A stretch of DNA of 64,000 nucleotides from Chelativorans multitrophicus (GCF_011317445.1 NZ_JAAAPL010000005.1:96023-160022), one strand, 5' to 3'; positions 16,749 through 26,580 are shown, counted from the first letter of the stretch. Translations and numbers: made by a program. Notes: generated from the letters alone by a model not told the origin.

Positions 16749-17939
16749 CTAGGGCAACGCCGGCATATCGCCCTCGGCGACGCGCCACATCCAAGTCGCT
16801 ATTTCCGGACGCTCGGCGATCATGTCCTGCAAGGACACGTCGAAGGTGTCGTCGGCTCCGGCTGGAACAATGAACAGCGCAACCGGGTCTCTCCTGTTCT
16901 GGAGCAGGGCATTGGCGATCGGCTGATCGGGTGGCAGATTGAAGCGCAGGCCCTTGACGCTTTTCTCGCGGACCCGGGCGAGAGCATCGACCAATCGCTT
17001 CTCCTGAAACGTCTCGTATGGAATCCAGTTCTCGGACACCACCATCAGCGCGATTTCCTCAACGATGGCCAGCCCAGCCGGGTTCAGCCCGAAGGTCGCG
17101 ACGGCGAGGAGGTGTGACGAGGCGTCGGCGCCCCAAAGCGAAAGTTCCCGCTCAAAGCGGGTCAACAGACGTCGATGCAGGGCATCGTCGATCAGGAACG
17201 GAAAGCCTGGCAGGTGCTTGATGACGAGCTTTTGGCCTGACCTCGCTGGGATCAGCTCCTTCACCTCGCCAACCAGCACCATCAACCTGCGTGGTCCATT
17301 CTTCGGCGGCAGCGCCGCGGCAAGCTCCGCGTTGCGCCGCTGCTCGATGGCATCCTTGTTGTCCGCGCGAAACGGTTCGGGCACGAACAGAATGTCTGAA
17401 AGCGGACCACCCTTGACCGACATCTGCTTCGCAGCCTCGAGCAAATGCCACCGGACAGTCCACCAATGTCGTTTCCCAGTCCACTTGGACGTCCAGACCG
17501 TCAGCTCGGCCTCGTGCCACAGATAGTGCAGCAGGCCGCGCAGCGACAGCTTCTTTGGGTCTGCGGTCACCCCGGCGGAGCCACTGCTTCCTGACACGGG
17601 CGCTGCTCGGCTGCCTGTCTTCGACAGGCTGAAGTCGAGCTTCAGCGCCGCCACGCCGCTTTCAGCGTCGAGCTGGATTGCGCTGCCCATCAACGCACCG
17701 AGGCCGGACAGTGCATACGGAGATTCATATGAGTCGCAGGAAGGATCGTGCTCGCCGCCGCTAAGCGGCATGCGCTTGATCACGTAGAGGTTGCCGATCT
17801 GCGCGATATACATCGCGCACCCCGGATCGCGACACAAGCACAGCGGCCGCTCCTTACGCCCATAGGCGGCAGCGAGGGCCACCTGCAGTTCTGACCCTTC
17901 ATCGGCGTAGACCTCACCTCCGATCCTGAATCGCCGCAT
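16749..17939 (-). CDS. DUF1173 family protein
   Basis: The product has 396 residues from ATG 17939 (MRRFRIGGEV). The frame stays open far upstream, but only as antisense of the next gene. Features are RPLCLCRDPGCAMYIAQIG near residue 35, ERPLCLCR and C-rich spacing that could bind a metal, then LHYLWHEAELTVW, HWWTVRWHLLEAA, VPEPFR, and a C-terminal tail. This is the intact paralogue of the broken gene at 1-705. DUF1173 has no known function but occurs with DUF932 and strawberry notch genes on rhizobial plasmids. It is divergent from the strawberry notch gene, with about 190 bp between them. Confidence 0.78.
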   Translation of the reverse strand: MRRFRIGGEVYADEGSELQVALAAAYGRKERPLCLCRDPGCAMYIAQIGNLYVIKRMPLSGGEHDPSCDSYESPYALSGLGALMGSAIQLDAESGVAALKLDFSLSKTGSRAAPVSGSSGSAGVTADPKKLSLRGLLHYLWHEAELTVWTSKWTGKRHWWTVRWHLLEAAKQMSVKGGPLSDILFVPEPFRADNKDAIEQRRNAELAAALPPKNGPRRLMVLVGEVKELIPARSGQKLVIKHLPGFPFLIDDALHRRLLTRFERELSLWGADASSHLLAVATFGLNPAGLAIVEEIALMVVSENWIPYETFQEKRLVDALARVREKSVKGLRFNLPPDQPIANALLQNRRDPVALFIVPAGADDTFDVSLQDMIAERPEIATWMWRVAEGDMPALP

Positions 17940-18125
17940 CACCTCCGTTGCTCCGGGCTGCCGCCGCATCCCCTGTCCGCCCATTGAGTCACGAGTTCGC
18001 GCATGACGCAACCCGATGATCACAATCTCGCCGGAGGGAGAGGGCGGCCGGCAGGAGTGCGGCCCGGCCGGCGCAGAGAGTGTGCCGGAGGGGGCCGGAT
18101 ACTCCAGCACCGGGAAGGTTGCACC

Positions 18126-21100
18126 ATGAACATCGTCATCCCCGCATCGGCCGCCCCGGCGGCAGCCCCCCTTGCCATGCCCGGATCCGGGTCCGCAAAC
18201 CGCGCCGCCGCGATCCTCCGAGCAGCAGAGCTTCTTCTCCCTGCACTCGAGGGCGGCCGCGCGATCAGCGCCAATGTGCTCGGCGCGGCCATGTCGTCGT
18301 CTTTCGGCGGCACGGACGCCGAAGGTCGCTGGGTGTGGAAAGACGCCTATGAGGCGCTCGAAGCCGCCCAGGTCCTGTTCATGCGCAAGTTTGCACCCGC
18401 GATCCTGTCGCGCTCGGCATCGCCGCAGGCGGCACTCGCCTTGATCACGCGGATCGCGCAGCTCATTCCGACCCATACCCGCCGGTCCGACGAAAGCCAG
18501 GCGATGCAGCAGCTCTCGACGCCGCTGCCGCTCGCCTTCGTGGCGGCGCGTGCGGCGGCGATCGCATCCTCCGACCTCGTGCTTGAGCCCTCGGCCGGCA
18601 CTGGCCTGCTCGCCATCCATGCCGAGATCGCGCAGGCCTCGGTTGCGCTCAACGAGCTTGCCGCCACACGCGCCGATTTGCTCGGCCTGCTCTTCCCGCG
18701 GGTTCCGACCTTCCGCCACGACGCAGCCCATATCGACGATCACCTCGATCCGGCCATCGATCCCTCCGTCGCGCTGATGAACCCGCCCTTCACGGTGGGC
18801 GCCCATGTCGACGGTCACGTCTCGGATGCCGCCTGGCGTCACCTGCGCTCTGCCTTCGCACGCCTGCGGCCCGGCGGCCGTCTGGTGGCAATCACCGGGA
18901 CTGGTCTTTCACCCGACAACCCGAAATGGCGGCCCGCTTTCGAGCGCCTGCAGCAGCAGGGCAGGGTCGTTTTCACCGCCGCGATCGACGGCCGCGTCTA
19001 TGCCCGTCACGGCACCACGGCCGAAACCCGGCTGACCGTCATCGACAAGTCGCCCGCCGCCGACCCGTCTCGCTTCTTCGCCTCGCGCGGCAAGGCTCCG
19101 GATGTTGAGACGCTGCTGTCCTGGGTCTCCGACGTGCCACCCCGAACGCCCGGCAGCTACCCCGATTCCATCGGAGCGCTGACGAACAGCATCCTGCGCG
19201 ACGCGGCCGCCGGAATGACCAGCCGGTCGCGGGCGGCCGGCTCCCACACCGCCGTGGCCAGTCAGGACATCCGCAAAGCCGCACAACCGGCGAACAAGAT
19301 CGCGCGCTCCGCTCGACTTGGCCCGATCGAGGCGGTCAACGCTCCTTCGATCCCGCTCGCCTATGAACTGCGCGACTGGACGCCCGAAGAGGGCGGTCGG
19401 CTGTCCGACTCTATCTACGAGCCCTACGCACTCCAGTCGATCCACATTCCCGGCGCGCAGCCCCACCCGACGCCCCTTGTGCAGTCGGCCGCGATGGCTG
19501 CGGTCGCCCCGCCGCGCCCGTCCTACCGGCCGGTTTTGCCGGACGCGATCGTGAGCGAGGGGCTGCTGTCCGATGCACAGCTCGAAAGCGTCATCTATGC
19601 CGGCGAGGCCCATTCCGGCCATCTCGCCGGCGCCTGGACGGTGGACGAGACCTGCGACGTCGTCTCGGCCGCACCTGAAAGCGCCGAGAACGCGGTCCGC
19701 TTCCGCCGCGGATGGTTCCTCGGCGATGGCACCGGCTGCGGCAAGGGCAGGCAGGTCGCCGGCATTATCCTCGACAACTGGCTGCAAGGCCGTCGGCGAG
19801 CGGTCTGGATCTCGAAGTCGGACAAGCTTCTGGAAGACGCCCAGCGCGACTGGTCCGCACTCGGCGAGGAACGTCTCCTTGTCCAGCCATTGTCACGCTA
19901 TCGGCAGGGCACGCCGATCCGTCTTGCCGAAGGCATTCTCTTCACGACCTATGCGACGCTGCGCTCCCAGGAGCGCGACGGCAAGAAGTCCCGCATCGCC
20001 CAGATCATCGACTGGGTGAGCCAAGAGGCGGGGAGCGCCGAAGGCGCGACAGGGACGAAAAAGCCCTTCGATGGGGTGATCGTCTTCGACGAAGCACACG
20101 CCATGGCCAATGCCGCCGGCGGCAAAGGCGAACGCGGCGATGTCGCGCCCTCGCAGCAGGGCAAGGCGGGACTTCGCTTGCAGCATGCGCTACCCGACGC
20201 CCGCGTCGTCTATGTCTCGGCGACCGGCGCCACCGCGGTGGAGAACCTGGCCTACGCCCAGCGCCTCGGCATCTGGGGCAGCGAGGATTTTCCCTTCGCC
20301 AACCGCGCAGAGTTCGTCGCGGCGATAGAGGATGGCGGCGTCGCCGCGATGGAGGTGCTCGCCCGCGACCTCAAGTCGCTTGGCCTCTACACGTCGCGTT
20401 CGCTCTCCTATGACGGCGTCGAATATGACCTGCTCGAGCATGAGCTGACCGAGGAGCAGATCCGCATCTACAATGCCTATGCGGACGCCTTCCAGGTCAT
20501 CCACAACAATTTGACCGCCGCGCTCGAGGCCGCCAATATCACCAGCGAAAGCGGCACGCTGAACCGCAACGCCAAGGCTGCGGCCCGCTCGGCCTTCGAA
20601 AGCACCAAGCAGCGGTTCTTTTCTCACCTCATCACCTCGATGATGACGCCGACGCTGATCGGCGCGATCGAGCAGGACCGTGCCGACGGTCATTCGGCCG
20701 TCGTGCAGATCGTCTCGACCGGCGAGGCGCTGATGGAGCGCCGGCTGGCCGACATTCCGACCGAAGAATGGTCCGACCTGCATGTCGACGTGACGCCGCG
20801 CGAGTACGTCGGCGGATATCTGATGCATTCCTTCCCGACACAGCTCTTCGAGGAATATTCCGACGCCGACGGCAATGTCTATTCACGGCCCGTGCATGAC
20901 GAGGACGGAAACCCGGTTCAATGCCGCGAGGCTGTCCGCCGGCGCGACGAGATGATCGAAAGGCTGGCCTCGCTGCCGCCGGTCGGCAGCGCACTCGACC
21001 AGATCCTCCACCATTTCGGCACGGATATCGTCGCGGAGGTGACTGGCCGCTCACGGCGCATCGTCAAAAAGACCGGCCGCGACGGCGTCGACCGGCTGGC

Positions 21101-22622
21101 GGTCGAGAACCGTCCCGGCTCTGCCAATCTCGCTGAGACGCAAAGCTTCATGGATGACGACAAGAGCGTCCTGATCTTCAGCGATGCCGGCGGCACCGGA
21201 CGCTCCTACCACGCGGATCTCGGGGCCCGGAACCAGAGGTTGCGTAAGCACTATCTGCTCGAGGCCGGCTGGCGCGCCGACAACGCCATCCAGGGTCTCG
21301 GACGGACCCACCGCACCAACCAGGCGCAGCCACCCTTGTTCCGGCCGATGGCCGCCAATGTCAAAGCCGGCAAGCGATTCCTGTCGACCATAGCGCGGCG
21401 TCTCGACACGCTGGGCGCGATCACCCGCGGCCAGCGCCAGACGGGCGGGGCAGGGCTGTTTCGCGCCGAGGACAATCTCGAAAGCCCCTATGCGCGGGCG
21501 GCGCTGCGCCAATTCTACTATCTGCTGCATCAGGGCAAGGTCGACGGCTGCTCACTGACGACCTTCGAGACCGTCACCGGTCTATCGCTGACCACCGACG
21601 AGGGCGGGTTGCGCGACGAGCTGCCACCGATCACCACCTGGCTCAACCGGCTGCTGGCGCTGCGCATCGAAACCCAGAACCTGCTGTTCGAGGTGTTCGA
21701 GCAGCTGATGACGGCCAAAATCGAAGGCGCCATCGCTGCCGGCACCTACGACAGGGGTTTGGAGACGATCACGGCGGAAAGCATCGTCGTCACCGATCGC
21801 CGGACCGTCTACACCCATCCGGTCTCGGGTGCGCAGTCGCATGTGCTGACTGTGGCGCGGAAGGACCGCGTTCGTCCTCTCGGCCTGGCCGACGTGTTGG
21901 CTATCGCCCGCGCGGAGCCGCAGTCGGTCCTGCTGGTCAACACGCGGTCGAACCGCGCGGCGATCCAGCTGCCGACGGCGAGCCTGATGCTCGATGACGG
22001 CGCGATAGAGCATCGTGTTCGTCTCCTGCGGCCGACCGACGAGCTGCGCTTCGGTCTCAATGCCCTTGCCGAAACGCACTGGCAACCAGCCGACCGGAAA
22101 CTGTTCTGCGAGCTCTGGCAGGCGGAGGTGGCAACGGTCCCTGAGTTCACCACCAGCAGCTTCCACATCGTCACCGGCCTGCTCTTGCCGATCTGGCGGC
22201 GGCTTCCCGATCACGATTGCCAGGTCTACCGGATCCAGACCGACGCCGGTGAACGCATCATCGGCCGCCACATCGCGCCGACCCTGGTCGCAACCATGCT
22301 GCGCAATCTCGGTATCGACCATGTTCCTTCGCTATCCACCGATGATGCGTGGGCCGGCCTCATCGATGGGCGCATTGGGTTGCAGCTAACAGACGGACTG
22401 GTCGTCCGCCGCAGCCGGGTCATGAACGACTATCGCGTCGAGTTGATCGGCTTCACCGATGCGACGGTTCCCCGGCTGAAGGCCCTTGGCCTGACCCCGG
22501 AAATCATTTCCTGGAAGCTGCGCCTGTTCATCCCGACCGGCGCCGGCGGCTCCACCATCCTTACCTCGCTCCTCGACCGCCATACGGTGGTCGGCATCAC
22601 CGACCGTTCCTCGGCCGCTTGA
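18126..22622 (+). CDS. strawberry notch-type protein: adenine methylase fused to DEAH helicase
   Basis: The product has 1498 residues from ATG 18126. The N-terminal third carries methyltransferase motifs EPSAGTG (154-160) and NPPF (219-222), as in N6-adenine or glutamine methylases. The central part is a superfamily 2 helicase: GDGTGCGKG (Walker A type, 533-541) and DEAH (655-658), followed by QGLGRTHRTNQ (motif VI, glycine-arginine-threonine) in the strawberry notch helicase C domain. Such proteins are widespread on large alphaproteobacterial plasmids and phages; a defence, anti-defence or DNA-modification role has been suggested but is not settled. The downstream Toprim gene starts about 15 bp later. 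Confidence 0.85.
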   Translation: MNIVIPASAAPAAAPLAMPGSGSANRAAAILRAAELLLPALEGGRAISANVLGAAMSSSFGGTDAEGRWVWKDAYEALEAAQVLFMRKFAPAILSRSASPQAALALITRIAQLIPTHTRRSDESQAMQQLSTPLPLAFVAARAAAIASSDLVLEPSAGTGLLAIHAEIAQASVALNELAATRADLLGLLFPRVPTFRHDAAHIDDHLDPAIDPSVALMNPPFTVGAHVDGHVSDAAWRHLRSAFARLRPGGRLVAITGTGLSPDNPKWRPAFERLQQQGRVVFTAAIDGRVYARHGTTAETRLTVIDKSPAADPSRFFASRGKAPDVETLLSWVSDVPPRTPGSYPDSIGALTNSILRDAAAGMTSRSRAAGSHTAVASQDIRKAAQPANKIARSARLGPIEAVNAPSIPLAYELRDWTPEEGGRLSDSIYEPYALQSIHIPGAQPHPTPLVQSAAMAAVAPPRPSYRPVLPDAIVSEGLLSDAQLESVIYAGEAHSGHLAGAWTVDETCDVVSAAPESAENAVRFRRGWFLGDGTGCGKGRQVAGIILDNWLQGRRRAVWISKSDKLLEDAQRDWSALGEERLLVQPLSRYRQGTPIRLAEGILFTTYATLRSQERDGKKSRIAQIIDWVSQEAGSAEGATGTKKPFDGVIVFDEAHAMANAAGGKGERGDVAPSQQGKAGLRLQHALPDARVVYVSATGATAVENLAYAQRLGIWGSEDFPFANRAEFVAAIEDGGVAAMEVLARDLKSLGLYTSRSLSYDGVEYDLLEHELTEEQIRIYNAYADAFQVIHNNLTAALEAANITSESGTLNRNAKAAARSAFESTKQRFFSHLITSMMTPTLIGAIEQDRADGHSAVVQIVSTGEALMERRLADIPTEEWSDLHVDVTPREYVGGYLMHSFPTQLFEEYSDADGNVYSRPVHDEDGNPVQCREAVRRRDEMIERLASLPPVGSALDQILHHFGTDIVAEVTGRSRRIVKKTGRDGVDRLAVENRPGSANLAETQSFMDDDKSVLIFSDAGGTGRSYHADLGARNQRLRKHYLLEAGWRADNAIQGLGRTHRTNQAQPPLFRPMAANVKAGKRFLSTIARRLDTLGAITRGQRQTGGAGLFRAEDNLESPYARAALRQFYYLLHQGKVDGCSLTTFETVTGLSLTTDEGGLRDELPPITTWLNRLLALRIETQNLLFEVFEQLMTAKIEGAIAAGTYDRGLETITAESIVVTDRRTVYTHPVSGAQSHVLTVARKDRVRPLGLADVLAIARAEPQSVLLVNTRSNRAAIQLPTASLMLDDGAIEHRVRLLRPTDELRFGLNALAETHWQPADRKLFCELWQAEVATVPEFTTSSFHIVTGLLLPIWRRLPDHDCQVYRIQTDAGERIIGRHIAPTLVATMLRNLGIDHVPSLSTDDAWAGLIDGRIGLQLTDGLVVRRSRVMNDYRVELIGFTDATVPRLKALGLTPEIISWKLRLFIPTGAGGSTILTSLLDRHTVVGITDRSSAA

Positions 22623-22637
22623 GCGAGGGAGGTGATC

Positions 22638-23675
22638 ATGACCGGCTCGGCCTCCGAGCTGGCGCGCCGCCTTGGCGACCATGCCGAGGCCGTGTGCCGC
22701 GAATATCTCTCCAATGGCCATCGCGCCGGCAACTACTGGATCGTCGGCGATGTCCGCAACACGCGCGGCCGCTCCATGCATGTGCGGCTCAGGGTCAATG
22801 CCAAAGGTCCAGCTGGAAAGTGGGTTGACGAGCAAAGCGGCGAGCATGGTGATCTGCTCGACGTGATCGAGCATAGCTGTGGTCTCACCGAGTTCCGCCA
22901 CGTCGCCGATGAAGCCCGGCGGTTTCTTGCCCTGCTGCGCCCCGAAACCGTGCGCGCGGAGCGCGAGCCCGCCGCGGCACGCGGCTCGCCCGACGCCGCG
23001 CGTCGCCTCTTCGCCATGTCGCAGCCGATCGCCGGCACGCTTGCCGAGCGCTATCTTGCCGGCCGCGGCATCCTGCTTGGCCCTCGCGAGCGATCCCTGC
23101 GCTTCCATCCCGGCTGCTACTACCGGGATCTTCTGACGGGCGAGACGCTCACGCTTCCCGCCCTGATCGCCGCAGTCACCGGCCTCGACGGTAGGATCAC
23201 CGGCCTGCAGCGCACCTGGCTTGATCCGGCAGGCAACGGCAAGGCGCAACTCGCCGATCCGCGCCGCTCGCTTGGCCACCTGCTGGGCAACGGCATCTGG
23301 CTCGGCCTCCACCCCGGCACGCCCGTCCCGGTCATGGCGGCAGGCGAGGGTTTCGAGACGATGGCATCGCTCCGCACGGTAATGCCTTCGCTGCCGGTTG
23401 CCGCCGCCACCTCGGCCAATCACCTTGCGGGCCTTTGCTTCCCGCCCGGCTGCCGTCGCCTCTACATCGCGGCCGATGCCGACGCTGCCGGCCGGCACGG
23501 CATCGAGCGGCTCAGCCAGCGCGCCGGCGAGGCCGGTATTCTCGCACTGGCGTTGCGGCCGCAGCTCGGCGACTTCAACGACGATCTGCGCCATCTCGGC
23601 CCGGCAAGCCTCGTCGCCTGGCTGCGGGACCAGCTCATCCCGGACGATGCCGGTCTCTTGCCTCCGTCCGGATGA
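22638..23675 (+). CDS. Toprim-domain primase-like protein (DUF7146/Toprim_3)
   Basis: The product has 345 residues from ATG 22638; GGAGGTGA is directly upstream, and GTG 22632 is a second choice. Residues 1-90 form an N-terminal domain seen in plasmid primase-like proteins (GNYWIVGDVRNTRGRSMHVRL, WVDEQSGEHGDLLDVI). The C-terminal Toprim part has AAGEGFETMAS (catalytic glutamate) and YIAADADAAGRHG (DxD). It probably handles primer synthesis or another nucleotidyl reaction together with the helicase encoded immediately upstream. There is no zinc finger of the CHC2 type at the front. Confidence 0.78.
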   Translation: MTGSASELARRLGDHAEAVCREYLSNGHRAGNYWIVGDVRNTRGRSMHVRLRVNAKGPAGKWVDEQSGEHGDLLDVIEHSCGLTEFRHVADEARRFLALLRPETVRAEREPAAARGSPDAARRLFAMSQPIAGTLAERYLAGRGILLGPRERSLRFHPGCYYRDLLTGETLTLPALIAAVTGLDGRITGLQRTWLDPAGNGKAQLADPRRSLGHLLGNGIWLGLHPGTPVPVMAAGEGFETMASLRTVMPSLPVAAATSANHLAGLCFPPGCRRLYIAADADAAGRHGIERLSQRAGEAGILALALRPQLGDFNDDLRHLGPASLVAWLRDQLIPDDAGLLPPSG

Positions 23676-23921
23676 ACGGACCGCGCCGGCGGGCGGGCAG
23701 GGGTGGCGTCAGCGGAAGACCGGCAGGCATGGCGTTGGTCCGGCGGAGAGGCCGCGCCCGCGGCCTGCCTGAGAGGCGATCCCTGCCACCCCCCGGTCAC
23801 GGCCGCAACGGCTGCGCCGTCCTCCGCTTCGCTCCGGCCTTCGGTGCGGCCGCGCCCGGGGCGCGGCCGGGATGCGCTGTCAGGCCGCGATCGGCGCGGC
23901 CACAACCGACGGAGACACGCC

Positions 23922-24863
23922 ATGACCTACGAGCTTCCTTTCGATGACGCCTACGAGCCCTACCACGCCTCCTCGCCGACCGACCGCGTCATCCTCGAAC
24001 TGCAGATGTACGGCCATCGCCCGCATCAGGACGAGCCCGATCCCAGACCCTTGCCCGACGACGAGGTGATCCGGGCCGGCCTCGCAGGGATCGTCGAGAC
24101 CTTCGCTGGCATGCTCAGCGACACCAGGCTCGAACCCGACCTCGACGACCTGCTCTGGTCCTTCGCCAACGTCTTCCATCGCGCGGCCGAGCGCATCGCA
24201 CGCGACCTCGACCGTAACGAGGAGGCGCAGCGCTCGAGCCAGCGCGAGCAGGACGGCTCGGAAGTGAAGTCCGTCGAGCTGGAACGGCTCACGGCAGAGG
24301 GCATCACCTATTTGGAGCGCCGCAACGCCTTCGAGATCATGCGCGACGAGGCGGCCGACCTCTACGAGGCGCATACCGGGTCGGCCTGGCGGCCACGCAC
24401 CGGCTCCAAGGTGAACCACCAGGCGATGACAGCCGCGGTGATCGACTCGCGCGACTTCCTCACTGCACGCCGCCGCGCCGAGACCGAGGTGCTTATCCCG
24501 GCCGGCACCAAGATCGCCTTCGCGGGCGGGCTCGACTTCAACGATCACGAGCTAATCTGGGACGCGCTCGACAAGGCCCGCGAGAAGCATCCCGACATGG
24601 TGCTGCTCCACGGCGGAAGCCCACGTGGCGCGGAACGCATCGCCGCCTGCTGGGCCGAGAACCGCAAGGTCACGCAGATCGCCTTCAAGCCCGACTGGAA
24701 CCGGCACGCGAAAGCGGCACCGTTCCGGCGCAACGACCAGCTGCTGTCGGTGATGCCGGTGGGTGTCATAGTCTTCCCTGGCTCCGGCATCACTGAGAAC
24801 CTGGCCGACAAGGCGCGTCGGTTCGGCATCCCCGTCTGGCGCTTCACGGAGGGCGGCGCGTGA
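23922..24863 (+). CDS. DUF2493 (SLOG/YspA-like) nucleotide-binding protein
   Basis: The product has 313 residues from ATG 23922, with GGAG upstream. The first 170 residues are acidic and helical, with no clear domain. The C-terminal 130 residues hold the DUF2493 fold: IAFAGGLDFNDHELIWDALD, VLLHGGSPRGAERIAACWA, IAFKPDWNRH, FRRNDQLL, VIVFPGSGIT. SLOG-type folds bind nucleotide-derived ligands. It is in the same strand series as the strawberry notch and Toprim genes. A second SLOG-like gene follows 137 bp later. Confidence 0.78.
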   Translation: MTYELPFDDAYEPYHASSPTDRVILELQMYGHRPHQDEPDPRPLPDDEVIRAGLAGIVETFAGMLSDTRLEPDLDDLLWSFANVFHRAAERIARDLDRNEEAQRSSQREQDGSEVKSVELERLTAEGITYLERRNAFEIMRDEAADLYEAHTGSAWRPRTGSKVNHQAMTAAVIDSRDFLTARRRAETEVLIPAGTKIAFAGGLDFNDHELIWDALDKAREKHPDMVLLHGGSPRGAERIAACWAENRKVTQIAFKPDWNRHAKAAPFRRNDQLLSVMPVGVIVFPGSGITENLADKARRFGIPVWRFTEGGA

Positions 24864-25000
24864 GCGTCGCCCCTATCGCGACGCGCCGGCGACGACGCGT
24901 CGCACGACGGCAGTCGACGCAGCTCACCATGTCACCTTCGCGCCAGAGGGAGAGGCGGGTGGGATAGGGGTGGGGCGTTGCAGGAAAAAGGAGAGCCACC

Positions 25001-25534
25001 ATGGCGATGATATTCATAGGCGGGTCGCGCGACATCGTCGCCCTGCCTGACCCCGCGATCGAACGCATCGCATCGATCGTCGCTGCCGAGCACGGCGTGT
25101 TGATCGGCGACGCGCCAGGAGCCGATGCGGAGGCGCAAAGCCTGCTCGCGGGCTACGGCTACGAGCATGTCGGCGTCTTCCATGCCGGCAGGGAGCCGCG
25201 CAACAATCTCGGCGACTGGGCTGCCTACCACATCCCCCCGCCAGCCGGCGCAAAGGGCTTTGCTGTTCATGCCGAGAAGGATCGTGAGATGGCCCGGCGC
25301 GCCGACTACGGGCTCATGATCTGGAACGGCATCTCGCCAGGCACCGCCCTCAACGTGCTCCGTCTCGCGTTGATCGGATCGCCGTGCGTCGTCTACGATA
25401 CGATGCGCAGCATGGTGACGACCACATACAGCGCCGCCGATTGGCAAGCCATGCTCGACAATGCCGGCGCCGAGGTCCGCCGGCAGATCGAGACCCGCAT
25501 GACGCCGGACGAGCGTCTGGCGCTCGCTGAGTGA
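25001..25534 (+). CDS. small SLOG-like protein (DUF2493-related)
   Basis: ATG 25001 follows AAAAAGGAGAGCCACC. The 177-residue product has the Rossmann-like SLOG features MIFIGGSRDI, GVLIGDAPGADAEAQ, HVFHAG-type third strand (VGVFHAGREPRNN), DREMARRADYGLMIWNG and GTALNVLRLAL. It looks like a stand-alone SLOG protein, possibly a nucleotide or ADP-ribose binding or cleaving enzyme. It was recognised by its pattern, not by a search. The leader includes a purine-rich tract (GAGGGAGAGGCGGG). Confidence 0.68.
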   Translation: MAMIFIGGSRDIVALPDPAIERIASIVAAEHGVLIGDAPGADAEAQSLLAGYGYEHVGVFHAGREPRNNLGDWAAYHIPPPAGAKGFAVHAEKDREMARRADYGLMIWNGISPGTALNVLRLALIGSPCVVYDTMRSMVTTTYSAADWQAMLDNAGAEVRRQIETRMTPDERLALAE

Positions 25535-25670
25535 TTGGCACGTCCACCGTCCCGCCCCGCCCCGGCGCCGGACCTCGCCTTCGCAACGGCGCTTGATCGT
25601 TCGTCCGCGCCTGCCCCTCGACGGCACCGGGGCATAAAGCCGACCCCTCGCGGGGCCGACCCTGCTTGCC

Positions 25671-25993
25671 TCACTGCGGGTTGTTCCAGAGGCTGATCGT
25701 CACTTTGTCGCCCGTCAGCGGGCCAGGAACGACACTGCCAAGAGCACGTCCATCACCTGGCCAGGCAGGACCGATGCGCATCCATCCCCATGCGCTGCGA
25801 GGCCGGATCGCCACCGGTCGCGATCACGAAGCCGGTGCGCTTGTTGATGACCCTGTAGTCGGGTGCTCTCCTCGCGACTTGGTCACGTGGGGAGAGCGTG
25901 GTGGGCCGGTGACGCGCAGCGGGTGCAGCGTCCCATCCATCTGGCCGGTGTCCTGGCGCTGGGTCTGCGATGATGGCCGGTGATCCAGCGCCA
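25671..25993 (-). pseudogene. decayed DUF736 gene, inverted copy
   Basis: On the minus strand, pieces of a DUF736 gene can be aligned to the intact gene at 26257-26580: MDGTLHPLRV with MEGVFATLRV, PDYRVINKRTGF with PDYRILNKRTGF, and the end SLWNNPQ then TGA (stop at 25671-25673). The pieces lie in different frames, so the copy cannot be translated whole. Similarity goes past the stop into a GAGGGGTCGGC hairpin that also follows the intact gene. It is an old inverted duplication. Confidence 0.7.
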
Positions 25994-26080
25994 TCGGCCG
26001 CATCCGGACCATTCCCGTGTCATGTCGCCTTTGTAGAGGACCGCCTGCCTTTTGCGGTCAACCCCCAAGGGGGTACTCTC

Positions 26081-26180
26081 GGCAAAAATTCAGAAAAATT
26101 CGATTTCGGTTCTTTGTTTGCGGGCAGGCGAAGGGCCTGCCCGCGTTTTTCGGCAAATAGAATTTTCCAGAATTTTCGCC
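26081..26180. repeat. 100-bp nested palindrome with a terminator-like core
   Basis: Outer arms 26081-26107 and 26153-26180 form an imperfect inverted repeat rich in AAAATTC motifs. Centred inside is a perfect 10-bp stem, GCGGGCAGGC at 26120-26129 with its complement at 26135-26144 (loop GAAGG), followed by GTTTTT. The core would end transcription in the plus direction, about 100 bp ahead of the DUF736 gene. The outer arms may add an RNA or DNA structure of unknown use. Confidence 0.65.
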
Positions 26181-26256
26181 GAGATGACCGCAGCAGGACG
26201 GTCCTCTCCTTTGGCGCCATCGGGAATGGTCCCGATGCAACCGAAGGAGAAGTACC

Positions 26257-26580
26257 ATGGCCACCACGATCGCAAACCTCACCACCAAGGCAGACGGCTC
26301 GATGGAGGGCGTCTTCGCCACACTGCGGGTCAACGCACCGATCACCCTCGTCCCGAACGCCAGCAAGTCTAGCGAGGACGCACCCGACTACCGCATCCTC
26401 AACAAGCGCACTGGCTTCGAGATCGGCGCCTGCTGGTTCCGCACCTCGCAACGCACGGGCAAGGAGACGCTCTCCGTCAAGCTCGAGGCGCCCGAGATCG
26501 GCGTGATCTTCGGCAACCTCGCCCCGGCCCCCGGCGGCGACGAGAGCAAGAAGGTCATCCTCTGGAACAACCCGCAGTGA
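26257..26580 (+). CDS. DUF736 family protein
   Basis: The 107-residue product from ATG 26257 (GAAGGAGAAGTACC upstream) fits DUF736: a short beta-rich protein with SMEGVFATLRVNAPITLVPN, SEDAPDYRIL, EIGACWFRTSQRTGKETLSVKL, GVIFGNLAP and a tryptophan-containing end (ILWNNPQ). DUF736 proteins are common on rhizobial and sphingomonad plasmids and have no fixed function; the size and fold suggest a small nucleic-acid or protein-binding factor. An inverted broken copy lies just upstream. Confidence 0.8.
   Translation: MATTIANLTTKADGSMEGVFATLRVNAPITLVPNASKSSEDAPDYRILNKRTGFEIGACWFRTSQRTGKETLSVKLEAPEIGVIFGNLAPAPGGDESKKVILWNNPQ

Noticed and set aside
16749..18842. Full 697-codon minus-strand frame of the DUF1173 gene
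   Set aside because: Only the part from 17939 is homologous to the paralogue; the rest is antisense to the strawberry notch gene.
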